This document shows, one piece after another, positions 1 through 7,605 of a stretch of DNA of 64,000 nucleotides. Source of the DNA: Kocuria rhizophila DC2201 (GTDB taxonomy: Bacteria; Actinomycetota; Actinomycetes; Actinomycetales; Micrococcaceae). A program made the translations under genes and the position numbers. How positions within the stretch are numbered: the first letter of the stretch is position 1; every line of letters begins with the position of its first letter. The notes under the pieces were generated by a model, which saw nothing but the letters and a program-made list of their open reading frames with translations, searched no databases and was not told the DNA's origin. Location: NCBI RefSeq assembly GCF_000010285.1, contig NC_010617.1:806001-870000 (forward strand), in the 5' to 3' direction.

Positions 1-126
1 GTACGGGTGGTCGAACCGCCGAAGAAGAGGTTCAGGGGTGCAGGTGTGCGCGTCTTGGCCTTGCGCGCCGGCTATCGCGGGGCGTCTTGCCGAGCAGATC
101 GGAGTGCCGAAGCCAGACCTTGCGGA

Positions 127-690
127 TCAGTTCACAGGCTCCGCGACGTTCGGCTCGTTGCCTGTGTCCAAGTTGGGGTCGTCGAGGCGCTCAGAATGCG
201 CCTGGGCATCGAGCACTGCTCGACGGGCCAAGAGTGCAAGGTCGTCGATGTAGCGCTGGCACGCAGTCCGGCAGCCTTCGTGGTCCTGGCTGCCAAGGAT
301 TGCGACGACCTCGGCTTTGCTGATGCGGATACCACGAGAGAAGCCTCGAGGGGTACTGACCTCGATGTAGACGTCTTCGCGACCTAAATCTTCTGTTCGC
401 AGGCCGAGCTTCATCTCAGCCGGCGCATCCTGGGGGATAGGCCTGCTGGCAGCACGCACTGCTGCGTGGCCGATGTTGCTCTCGTTGATGCTGAAGAACG
501 GTCCGATCATCGCGTCCTCTACCTCTTCGAACGGGTCGATTGCGCTGTGTACGCCGTGCTCAAGGCAGACGAAGGTGATGCGGACTCCTAGGTGATCTGC
601 GCTGACGCTGGTGCCTGGCTGGCAGTCTCCGCCGCACTCAGAGCACGTCCTGTGCCCCCCGGTCCTTCGGTGCGCGCAACGGTACGCCAT
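127..690 (-). CDS. Hypothetical protein with N-terminal Cys/His cluster
   Basis: The product is 187 residues and I do not recognise the family. It starts with ATG at 690, with no clear Shine-Dalgarno site. The first 30 residues hold a cluster that could bind zinc (Cys5, His7, then CSECGGDC). The remainder is a soluble mixed alpha/beta sequence with many Asp and Glu, and no signal peptide or membrane segment. The 112 bp ahead of it separates it from the divergent XRE regulator gene, a layout typical of a regulator beside its target. It lies at the edge of a defence island, so a defence-associated accessory role is possible but is only an inference. Codon use looks natural, and no competing frame is as convincing. 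Confidence 0.6.
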   Translation of the reverse strand: MAYRCAHRRTGGHRTCSECGGDCQPGTSVSADHLGVRITFVCLEHGVHSAIDPFEEVEDAMIGPFFSINESNIGHAAVRAASRPIPQDAPAEMKLGLRTEDLGREDVYIEVSTPRGFSRGIRISKAEVVAILGSQDHEGCRTACQRYIDDLALLARRAVLDAQAHSERLDDPNLDTGNEPNVAEPVN

Positions 691-802
691 CCGGATCGTT
701 GAGCCCGTCGTACTTCATGTGTTGAGCTAAGTTGGTTTCGCTAGTCCAATAGGAAGCGATAACTACCTGGAACGGATCGGTTCCGGTGGGGAGTCTTGAG
801 AT

Positions 803-1018
803 GTGGCTACATCCCTCAGAATTACCCTCGGCACGCAAGTGCGGAAGGTGCGACTCTCCCGGGGGCTGACGCAAGAGGTTCTCGCGGAACGGCTAGGTGT
901 CACACCTCGCTATTTTGCTGGCATCGAGCGGGGGGAGCGTAACCTCACGCTGGACTCCGTCGATGCGCTGGCGGAGCAGCTCGGGGTCGAGGCTCAGTCT
1001 CTGCTGCTTGTCTCCTAG
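803..1018 (+). CDS. XRE-family helix-turn-helix transcriptional regulator
   Basis: This 71-residue protein is almost entirely one Cro/C1-type HTH domain. Residues 10-65 read LGTQVRKVRLSRGLTQEVLA, then a second helix ERLGVTPRYFAGIERGERN, the usual recognition pattern of XRE proteins. The start is GTG at 803 (an out-of-frame ATG at 801 overlaps it). Such stand-alone small XRE proteins commonly control restriction-modification or toxin-like genes, as C proteins do. Here it sits directly upstream of a type III restriction remnant and a nuclease-NTPase gene on the same strand, so control of this island is a reasonable inference. The product probably acts as a cytoplasmic dimer on DNA. Confidence 0.85.
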   Translation: MATSLRITLGTQVRKVRLSRGLTQEVLAERLGVTPRYFAGIERGERNLTLDSVDALAEQLGVEAQSLLLVS

Positions 1019-1286
1019 GTGTTGTGGGTCATTTAACGGGTCACTTCCGGCAGGTGAACGGCTTCAGCACCAAACGCATGGATCGGCTCCGCGGTCGTCT
1101 GCGTCTGGAAGGCCGCGTCGAGACCTAGACGCCGCGTGCCCACCTACAAGTCCCGCCTCCACGGCGAGCTAGATATGGCGCACCTCAACCGAGGTCAAGC
1201 AGACGTACTATGCTGACCAAGAATCCGCCGAACCAGCATCTGCTGGCCGAGGTCCCTGATAAGAACAGAAGCCGGGTCGATTCAGC

Positions 1287-1532
1287 GTGGATCGCGTCTA
1301 CATGATCCACGAGACCAAGAACACCGAAGAAGAGATTAAGTGTCGCCCGACCGAGAACGCCAAGATCAAGGCCGCCACCGAGCGCTTCAGGGCGATCGGC
1401 GTCGGCGACTACGTGGTGTCAGTCCCCGGGAAGTGGCGGGTGCGAGAGGCCGCGTTCGAGCAGTCCCGGCTTGGGAGCTCACATGAGTCCAAGGCCGGGC
1501 GGCGAAGCCGACAAACTCGGAAACAGGTATGA
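1287..1532 (+). pseudogene. 3' remnant of a type III restriction enzyme (Res) helicase-nuclease gene
   Basis: The frame from 1287 encodes VYMIHETKNTEEEIKCRP followed by an ALGV-DY-type tail (FRAIGVGDYVVSVPGKW). This resembles the last 60 residues of type III restriction Res subunits, where a VRETK motif belongs to the PD-(D/E)XK endonuclease domain. The preceding 270 bp has stops in all frames and only weak hints of the rest of the domain (a shifted frame from 1210), so nearly all of the about 900-residue gene is missing. Its 3' end overlaps the start of the next gene. I read this as a decayed earlier occupant of the defence island. The assignment rests on motif resemblance by eye. Confidence 0.55.
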
Positions 1533-4500
1533 AGCGGCGTGGGCAATTCAGCATGCGCTCTTCTGCATCATCCACGAGGATCACTCGCTCACAATTGAGG
1601 ATGTTGACGCCGAAGTTGGCAAGGCGTCGGAGTTCACCTATCAAAGCAACAGGTCTACTGAAGTTCACCAACTGAAGCGACAGAACGGAAACAGCAATAG
1701 CTGGACAGTGAAATCCCTCGCCGATCTCAGAATTTTCGAGGCGGCGGTTGGCCATGTTGCCGCAGGTCGCGACTTTCACTTCGTGTCGCTCGTTCCTTGC
1801 CGTCCTCTTCAAGAGCTCGCCGATCGCGCGCGTCGGTCATCAGACCTCGCCCAATTCACGGGGTCATGGCTCACCAATGAGCTTCGTCCATCGTTCGACC
1901 AGTTGACCGCTGAAGGAGTCTTCGGCAGTGCCCAAGGTGCTTGGGAGACATTGCGCGGAATGTGGTTCTCCGTTCAGGACGAGGGCGACATGATCCGCAT
2001 GAACGCAATGCTGGCGGAATGCCAGCTAAGTGGTGCGACCGGGGACCTGATTGCACTCGCTATCGGAGGCATTCTTCTCGACAACCTCGGCAAAAGGCTG
2101 ACGCGGATCGACTTGCTGGCACTACTCGCGCTGCAGGGAATCAGCCCGATCGAGGCGGCCGCCCACAACACCGCTCGTGAACAAGCACATCGGGCAACGA
2201 AGAGCTGGCGAGATTCGGTCAAGCGCGAGCTGCTCGAGCCTCGCATTGAACGCGTTGAAGCGTCCCAGTTGCTCGAGGCACTTCACGTCCATCGGACGAG
2301 TTTCGTGTCTGGGTCTGCCGGGGGTGGTAAGAGCTCTGTGCTGGAACAGTCTGTTGAGCTATTGGAAGCGGCTGGTGCGGAGGTCCTCGCTATCCGGCTT
2401 GACCGACTTGATACGTTTGCCTCGACTGCGGACCTTGGTAGGCAACTGGGGTTGGACACCTCACCCGCAGCGTCGTTGGCGTTGGCGGCCGAAGGGCGAG
2501 ATGCCTACCTGGTGATTGACCAGCTTGACGCGGTGAGCCTCGCTTCGGGACGTATGCCGGAGAGTTTTGACGTCGTCGTCGATCTAATTGGCGAAGCGCT
2601 CTCGGTGAGTGGAACCAAAGTGATTCTTGCCTGCCGGGCATTCGACATCGAGAACGATCATCGTATTAGGTCGTTGGCGGATCAACGCGACACGACGACG
2701 ATATCTGTTGGCCCCCTATCCGACGCTGCCATTAACGCTTCGGTGGTCGAGATGGGGCTCGATCCGTCGCGTCTGACATCCTCCCAGAGGGTAATTCTGC
2801 AGACACCGATGCATCTCGTCCTTCTCAAGACGACTGCGGCTCAGGAGGGAGCCCTGGCGTTTCAATCAAAAGGTTCGCTTTTCGAAGGGTACTGGGAGCG
2901 TAAGAGGCAGGCCTCTCGCATGCGGCGCGAGCGAGTTCGCTTCAATGATGTAATTGCTCGGGTCGCAAATGAAGCGAGCAACCGACAGACGTTGTCTATT
3001 CCGATCGAGCTCCTGGACGAGGACGACCTGATCGACGATGCCAACGTGCTCATCTCCGAGCATGTCCTGGCGCGGGATGACGAGCGAGTCGCCTTCTTTC
3101 ATGAGACCTTTTTTGACTATGCATTCGCCCGGCAATGGGTATCAAGATCCGAATCGTTGGTCGACTTCCTGCTTCAAGACGAGCAGGAGCTTTTTCGTCG
3201 TGCGCAGGTTCGGCAGATCCTGCAGCACCTGTCCGAACGTGACCCCGATCGCTTTCGGAGTGAGGTGACGGCCGTTCTAGCTAGCTCTCGGGCGCGTTTT
3301 CACATTAAGCAGACTGTGATTGCCGTGCTGTCCAGTCTCAGCGCTCCCACCAGCGCGGACACGGAGGCCATTCTCCAGCTAGTGAAAATTGCGCCGAACC
3401 TCGCCGAACAGCTTTGGCTGAACACGCGCCGGGTGGCGTGGTTTAGACAGTTCCATGAGGATGGCCACATTGACGCGTGGCTTGATAGCGGTGATTCGGC
3501 GCTACAAGCGCGAGCTCTCAACTTGATGCTCAGCGGTACCAAGGATGAGCCAGCTAGGGTCGCCGGGCTCCTGCACACGCGTCGGTCAGCGCCACAGCAC
3601 CTCGATTGGGTGCGCTGGACAGTTGGGCGGGCTGATGCACACCGCAGCCGCGAGCTGTTCGACGAGCTGCTCGCGGCCGTCCGAGCTGGAGGCTTTGATG
3701 AGGCTGGGAGAGAACTGTGGCTGACCGTTCACGACCTCGCAGAACACGAGCCTCTCTGGGCGATTGAGCTGATTCAGGCGCGCATTATCGATCATCCAGA
3801 AGGTCTTCAACTCAACGATGATGGCAGTGTCGCCCTCCTAAAGATCCACGACTACAGCGCGGCTGAGTTGGTGCGCGAAGCCGCCACTGCGGAACCTCTC
3901 GCCTTTGCACAGACTGTCGTGCCGTATCTCCTGCGAGTCATGGCCGCGTCGGCTTACGAGCCGCGCCCGAATGGCCCGATTCCTGATCGACACTTCTGTC
4001 CTCGCTTGGAACCGGATAACACCCACGATCGGGATCTTGACGATGCACTTTTCACCGGAGCACTTGGTGCGCTGGAAGCTGTAGCAGTCACCAGACCAAT
4101 CGATATACGTCCGTTGCTCGACGAGCTTGCGAGCGACCTTCATGATGCAGCGCAATTCTTGCTATACCGCGCTCTTACTGCGGGAAGCGCCAACTTCGCC
4201 GACTGGGCGGCGAATCTCTTACTAACCGGAGGCGCGCGCCTTGATTGTGGCTATATTGCTAATCCGCGCTGGGTTGCGCGTGAGCTACTTCGTGCAGTCG
4301 CTCCGTTTGTAGATGACGAGGTTCATCAAAAGTTAGAACTCCTGGTTCGGGACTTACGAAACCCTTATGAGACGCGACATAACTTGGGGCGCTCAGCATT
4401 CACCTTCCTCTCGGCGATGGAAGAGGCCAGGCTAAGTCCCGCGGGTATTCGAAGGCTTGCGGAGTATCGGCGGAAATTCAAGGAAACAGCGCCGTCCAAA

Positions 4501-5943
4501 CCAGTTGGAATGACTGGCGGATTCATAGGTTCTCCGATCCACTCGGACGCGGCAGAAATAATGAGTGACGATCAATGGCTGCGAGCCATGATCCGATATG
4601 ACTCAAACGAAACCAATTGGGATACATTCACGGGAGGGGCTCGCGAACTGTCGCGTGTCCTTAGCACGCAAGCCGCCACAGACCCGGTTCGATTCGCACG
4701 GTTTGCGCTACGTCTGACTTCAGATCTCAACACGGCATACGCGGACGCTGTGCTGATGGGTCTTGCGAACGCGGACTACTCCGTCGAGGCAGCCGCGCAC
4801 GTGTACGGTGCGGTTAGGCATATCGCGGCGCTTGGTCACCCTGATGTTGACCGGTGGCTCGGCGGCGCACTTCGTCGGTACTACCGCGAGGTTCCGCTTG
4901 ACCTGGTTGAGTTGATCCTTGATCGCACCCTTCACGCTTCCGATCCACAAGATGACACTCCAATCTTCACGAGGGACGGAGACGATGGCAGAGGCGCTGC
5001 CGATATGCGGCAGAACTCCATCAACACTGCGAGAGGCAGCCTGGCCGAAGCGCTGGGGGACCTACTCGTCTACGACGCGGATGGCGAGCGGACTGCTCTT
5101 GTCAGACCACACCTTGAAGCGCTCGCGAGTGATCCGGTGATCTTCGTTCGATCATCAGTCGCTCACACGGTGGCGGCTTCCCTTAGGCACGCGCGACCGG
5201 ACGCAGTCGCAGCGTTCCACCGGCTGATCGACACCGATGATCGGCTCCTGGCGACGGACCTCGTCCAGCAACTGATGATCCATATAGGCAACGTGGATTC
5301 GGCGGTCATCGAGCCGGTCATTGAGCGAATGCTTAGTTCGTCAGACTCTGAAGCACGCGAGGCGGGGGGAGCGCTCGCAGCGTTCGCGGCCCTTGAATGG
5401 GGCCGCCCTCGACTAATGGCACGTGCACTGGCAGGCGACGCGGGAGTCCGGAAGGCTACCGCCGAGGTATGCGCGAATCGCATCGATCGCACGTCGAACG
5501 TCGAACTCGCAAGTTCCACCCTGATGAGTTTGATGCACGACGACGAGGTCGAAGTCCGGGAAGCCGCAGCGAAGCTGGCGTCTCATCTGCGCGACCAGCC
5601 ACTCCGTCCGTTCTCCGATCTGCTCGAGGCTCTCACTGACTCGCCAACGTATGAAAACGCGACACCGCAGTTACTGATTACCTTGCAACATGCACCCGAC
5701 AAAGTCGACGAGCTTGTCCTGCAGGTCGCTCGACGCTTCATATCCGTATTTGGCTCTGAAGCGAGCGACCTCCGGACCGGCGCTGCCGGTGATGCTCGAT
5801 ACATCAGTCAGCTCGTAGTCCGCGGCCTCGCCCAGTCTCGCGACAAGGAGCATCGTGGTGCGTTGCTAGACATCCTGGACGGCATGCTTGAGCTTGGTGT
5901 GTATGGTGTCGACGATGCGGTTTCGGCTGCCGAACGCCAGTAA
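1483..5943 (+). CDS. Predicted antiphage STAND NTPase: N-terminal nuclease-like domain, P-loop NTPase, C-terminal helical/HEAT repeats
   Basis: The product is 1,486 residues. ATG at 1483 is chosen over TTG at 1471 because GGGAG lies 5 bases upstream. Residues 1-110 hold GNRYEAAWA, a conserved Glu region (DVDAEV) and HQLKRQ, which looks like the E...QxK core of Cap4/DUF4297-type PD-(D/E)XK nucleases. Residues 277-284 are the Walker A loop GSAGGGKS, and residues 342-349 (YLVIDQLD) are a Walker B strand. The last 900 residues are alpha-helical repeats, HEAT-like near the end (around 1230-1450). Nuclease, STAND NTPase and repeat sensor in this order is the layout of Avs antiviral sensors, which recognise a phage protein through the repeats, oligomerise and cut DNA. 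The neighbours (mcrBC, a type III remnant, an XRE regulator) fit. The nuclease assignment is the weakest part. Codon use is less GC-rich than in the core genes. Confidence 0.75.
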   Translation: MSPRPGGEADKLGNRYEAAWAIQHALFCIIHEDHSLTIEDVDAEVGKASEFTYQSNRSTEVHQLKRQNGNSNSWTVKSLADLRIFEAAVGHVAAGRDFHFVSLVPCRPLQELADRARRSSDLAQFTGSWLTNELRPSFDQLTAEGVFGSAQGAWETLRGMWFSVQDEGDMIRMNAMLAECQLSGATGDLIALAIGGILLDNLGKRLTRIDLLALLALQGISPIEAAAHNTAREQAHRATKSWRDSVKRELLEPRIERVEASQLLEALHVHRTSFVSGSAGGGKSSVLEQSVELLEAAGAEVLAIRLDRLDTFASTADLGRQLGLDTSPAASLALAAEGRDAYLVIDQLDAVSLASGRMPESFDVVVDLIGEALSVSGTKVILACRAFDIENDHRIRSLADQRDTTTISVGPLSDAAINASVVEMGLDPSRLTSSQRVILQTPMHLVLLKTTAAQEGALAFQSKGSLFEGYWERKRQASRMRRERVRFNDVIARVANEASNRQTLSIPIELLDEDDLIDDANVLISEHVLARDDERVAFFHETFFDYAFARQWVSRSESLVDFLLQDEQELFRRAQVRQILQHLSERDPDRFRSEVTAVLASSRARFHIKQTVIAVLSSLSAPTSADTEAILQLVKIAPNLAEQLWLNTRRVAWFRQFHEDGHIDAWLDSGDSALQARALNLMLSGTKDEPARVAGLLHTRRSAPQHLDWVRWTVGRADAHRSRELFDELLAAVRAGGFDEAGRELWLTVHDLAEHEPLWAIELIQARIIDHPEGLQLNDDGSVALLKIHDYSAAELVREAATAEPLAFAQTVVPYLLRVMAASAYEPRPNGPIPDRHFCPRLEPDNTHDRDLDDALFTGALGALEAVAVTRPIDIRPLLDELASDLHDAAQFLLYRALTAGSANFADWAANLLLTGGARLDCGYIANPRWVARELLRAVAPFVDDEVHQKLELLVRDLRNPYETRHNLGRSAFTFLSAMEEARLSPAGIRRLAEYRRKFKETAPSKPVGMTGGFIGSPIHSDAAEIMSDDQWLRAMIRYDSNETNWDTFTGGARELSRVLSTQAATDPVRFARFALRLTSDLNTAYADAVLMGLANADYSVEAAAHVYGAVRHIAALGHPDVDRWLGGALRRYYREVPLDLVELILDRTLHASDPQDDTPIFTRDGDDGRGAADMRQNSINTARGSLAEALGDLLVYDADGERTALVRPHLEALASDPVIFVRSSVAHTVAASLRHARPDAVAAFHRLIDTDDRLLATDLVQQLMIHIGNVDSAVIEPVIERMLSSSDSEAREAGGALAAFAALEWGRPRLMARALAGDAGVRKATAEVCANRIDRTSNVELASSTLMSLMHDDEVEVREAAAKLASHLRDQPLRPFSDLLEALTDSPTYENATPQLLITLQHAPDKVDELVLQVARRFISVFGSEASDLRTGAAGDARYISQLVVRGLAQSRDKEHRGALLDILDGMLELGVYGVDDAVSAAERQ

Positions 5944-6558
5944 ATACGATTGCAACGTAGTGCGCTAGTAGGGCATCTCAAGCACCGGTCATCGGCTGCA
6001 TCCCCATGGATACGAGACAGAGGTCAACAGGGCGGTTCATGCGCCGGGGCGCGTTCAACTTGGGACGGCCAGCGCTCGCCAACCGTCCGGTTATTCCCGT
6101 CAACCTTGTAATAGCCGCGGGCCTCGCCCCAAACGCCGGTACTCTGCCCGTAAACGAGGGGACGCGCCTCGGCGGCCCTGTCCGATCCCCAACTGTGCAG
6201 ATCGACCTCGACCCCCCCAGCCATAAGAAGTTGCAGCCAAGGAGTCCGCGACTTGCCGCCTGCTCGCGAACCTGTCCAATCTCCGGCGCAATCAGCTCTC
6301 TGGAAGTCCCGACCCCGACTGCGGGCCTTGGGCCCGCAATCTCCAGCTGGTCTGGATTCGCCCCCAGCGGGCCGTGCAATGTCGCACTAAAATGCCAGCT
6401 CAGACGCCAATTAAGCCACTCCCTGAAGTCGCTGGCAGACCTGTACAACCCACAGGTTGGTCTGTGCCGGAATTCGGTGGAGTTCCGGTTTAACATCTAA
6501 GACTGGCAACAGACCCGGACCCGGTCCCGGGCATGGGGACCATCAAAAGTTTTGTCGG
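5944..6558. other. Long gene-free stretch between STAND gene and mcrC
   Basis: About 615 bp with no convincing coding region lies between two genes that converge here (the STAND gene on plus, mcrC on minus). Short overlapping frames occur on both strands (for example minus 6224-6024 and plus 6006-6500) but none has consistent codon bias, a ribosome site or a recognisable motif. A small inverted repeat (CCGGAA...TTCCGG near 6468-6489) is present. The stretch may be a decayed gene or non-coding filler of the island. I see no terminator with a T-tract, integrase or attachment site. Confidence 0.5.
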
Positions 6559-7605
6559 TCACAGCCACGCGAGCTGGGCCTCGAGCTCATGCCTCAGATC
6601 GGGCCACGGGGCAGCCAGGTCAAGCGTCCGCGCTCCGAGCCGGTTTCCCTGGATGACCACGTCCACGTCGGGTTGCGCCGGTGCGTCGGTACGGGCGTAG
6701 AGGAGCAGGCCGCTGACAGTCCCATCGTTGCTGACGTCGGCGTTCTTGATGTACGACAGCATCTGGTAGAGGTTCGCGGAGTGCACCGTTAGTTTGCCGT
6801 AGGCACCTGACGTCAACGGCTGGGAGTAGTACTTGGCGTCGATGATCAGGGTGCGGGTGCCAGACGTCAGCGTCACATCAGTTCTCATCGCGGGTAGCTG
6901 ATCTGCCCCCACGGCGGTCACAGGGTCGTAGTCCCAGGCTACGTGTCGTGCCGTGGGGGAGAGCTCCGGGTGGTGGAAAGCGTAGTACTCCCGGAGAAAG
7001 CGCTCGTACAGGGCACTCATGGCTTCCTCAGACAACCATTCGGCAAGTTGCGTATCGCCGGAGTTTTCGGTGGGCAGCAACCCTTCCACAACGAGCTGGC
7101 ACACTCCGAGAAGAATTCGATACGCGGCGTTTCTGCGGTGGCAGGTGAATTTCTCCCAGCGGATCGACCGGGGCGATACCAGCGTGACGGCGTCCAAATA
7201 GGGGAGCAGCCGCCGCAACGCGTCCTTGCGGCGTTGCCCCACCTCGCCATGACGGATCAGCAGCACCATTACTGATTTGAGGGCCTGGTTGAACGGCGTG
7301 TCCGGTTCGTACGTGTCGAAGATGCAGGAGACACTGCCCGGGGTGACGGCCCGGGCCACCATGGTGGCGGTCACGTCGATTCGTCCACGCACTGTTGTCA
7401 GCTGCTCATCGCGGCGCAGGTAGTCGTGATGCACCCCGCGCTTCACCTGCGCGGACACTCCCTGCGCCAAGATCTCCGCGAAAAGGTCATGGATGTGGGT
7501 GAATTCCTCCGTGCCCACGTCAGACGCGTCCGGAGTGCGTATCGCGCGGAAGGCATAGGCCAGCATCACGTAGATGTTGCGGATAGTGGCCGTGCGATCT
7601 TTCAT
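6559..7605 (-). CDS. mcrC: McrC, nuclease subunit of the McrBC modification-dependent restriction system
   Basis: The product is 348 residues, close to the E. coli McrC length. ATG at 7605 overlaps the mcrB stop (ATGA), which fixes the start and shows translational coupling. The N-terminal half carries the McrC signature region (RNIYVMLAYAF near residue 8; LRRDEQLTTVRGRID near 70). The C-terminal half has the PD-(D/E)XK site: RTDVTL followed by LIIDAKYY near residue 265, where Asp, then D-A-K, bind metal. In the known system McrC activates the GTPase of McrB and cuts DNA between modified-cytosine sites, restricting phages with methylated or hydroxymethylated DNA. It is the second gene of an mcrB-mcrC operon on the minus strand. 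Confidence 0.93.
   Translation of the reverse strand: MKDRTATIRNIYVMLAYAFRAIRTPDASDVGTEEFTHIHDLFAEILAQGVSAQVKRGVHHDYLRRDEQLTTVRGRIDVTATMVARAVTPGSVSCIFDTYEPDTPFNQALKSVMVLLIRHGEVGQRRKDALRRLLPYLDAVTLVSPRSIRWEKFTCHRRNAAYRILLGVCQLVVEGLLPTENSGDTQLAEWLSEEAMSALYERFLREYYAFHHPELSPTARHVAWDYDPVTAVGADQLPAMRTDVTLTSGTRTLIIDAKYYSQPLTSGAYGKLTVHSANLYQMLSYIKNADVSNDGTVSGLLLYARTDAPAQPDVDVVIQGNRLGARTLDLAAPWPDLRHELEAQLAWL

Noticed and set aside
638-874. A 78-residue minus-strand frame between the first two genes
   Set aside because: It overlaps both the start of the 187-residue gene and the XRE gene, and its composition is not protein-like.
5978-6500. Possible genes in the spacer after the STAND gene (minus 6496-5978, plus 6006-6500)
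   Set aside because: Overlapping frames on both strands, no codon bias, no ribosome site and no recognisable motif.
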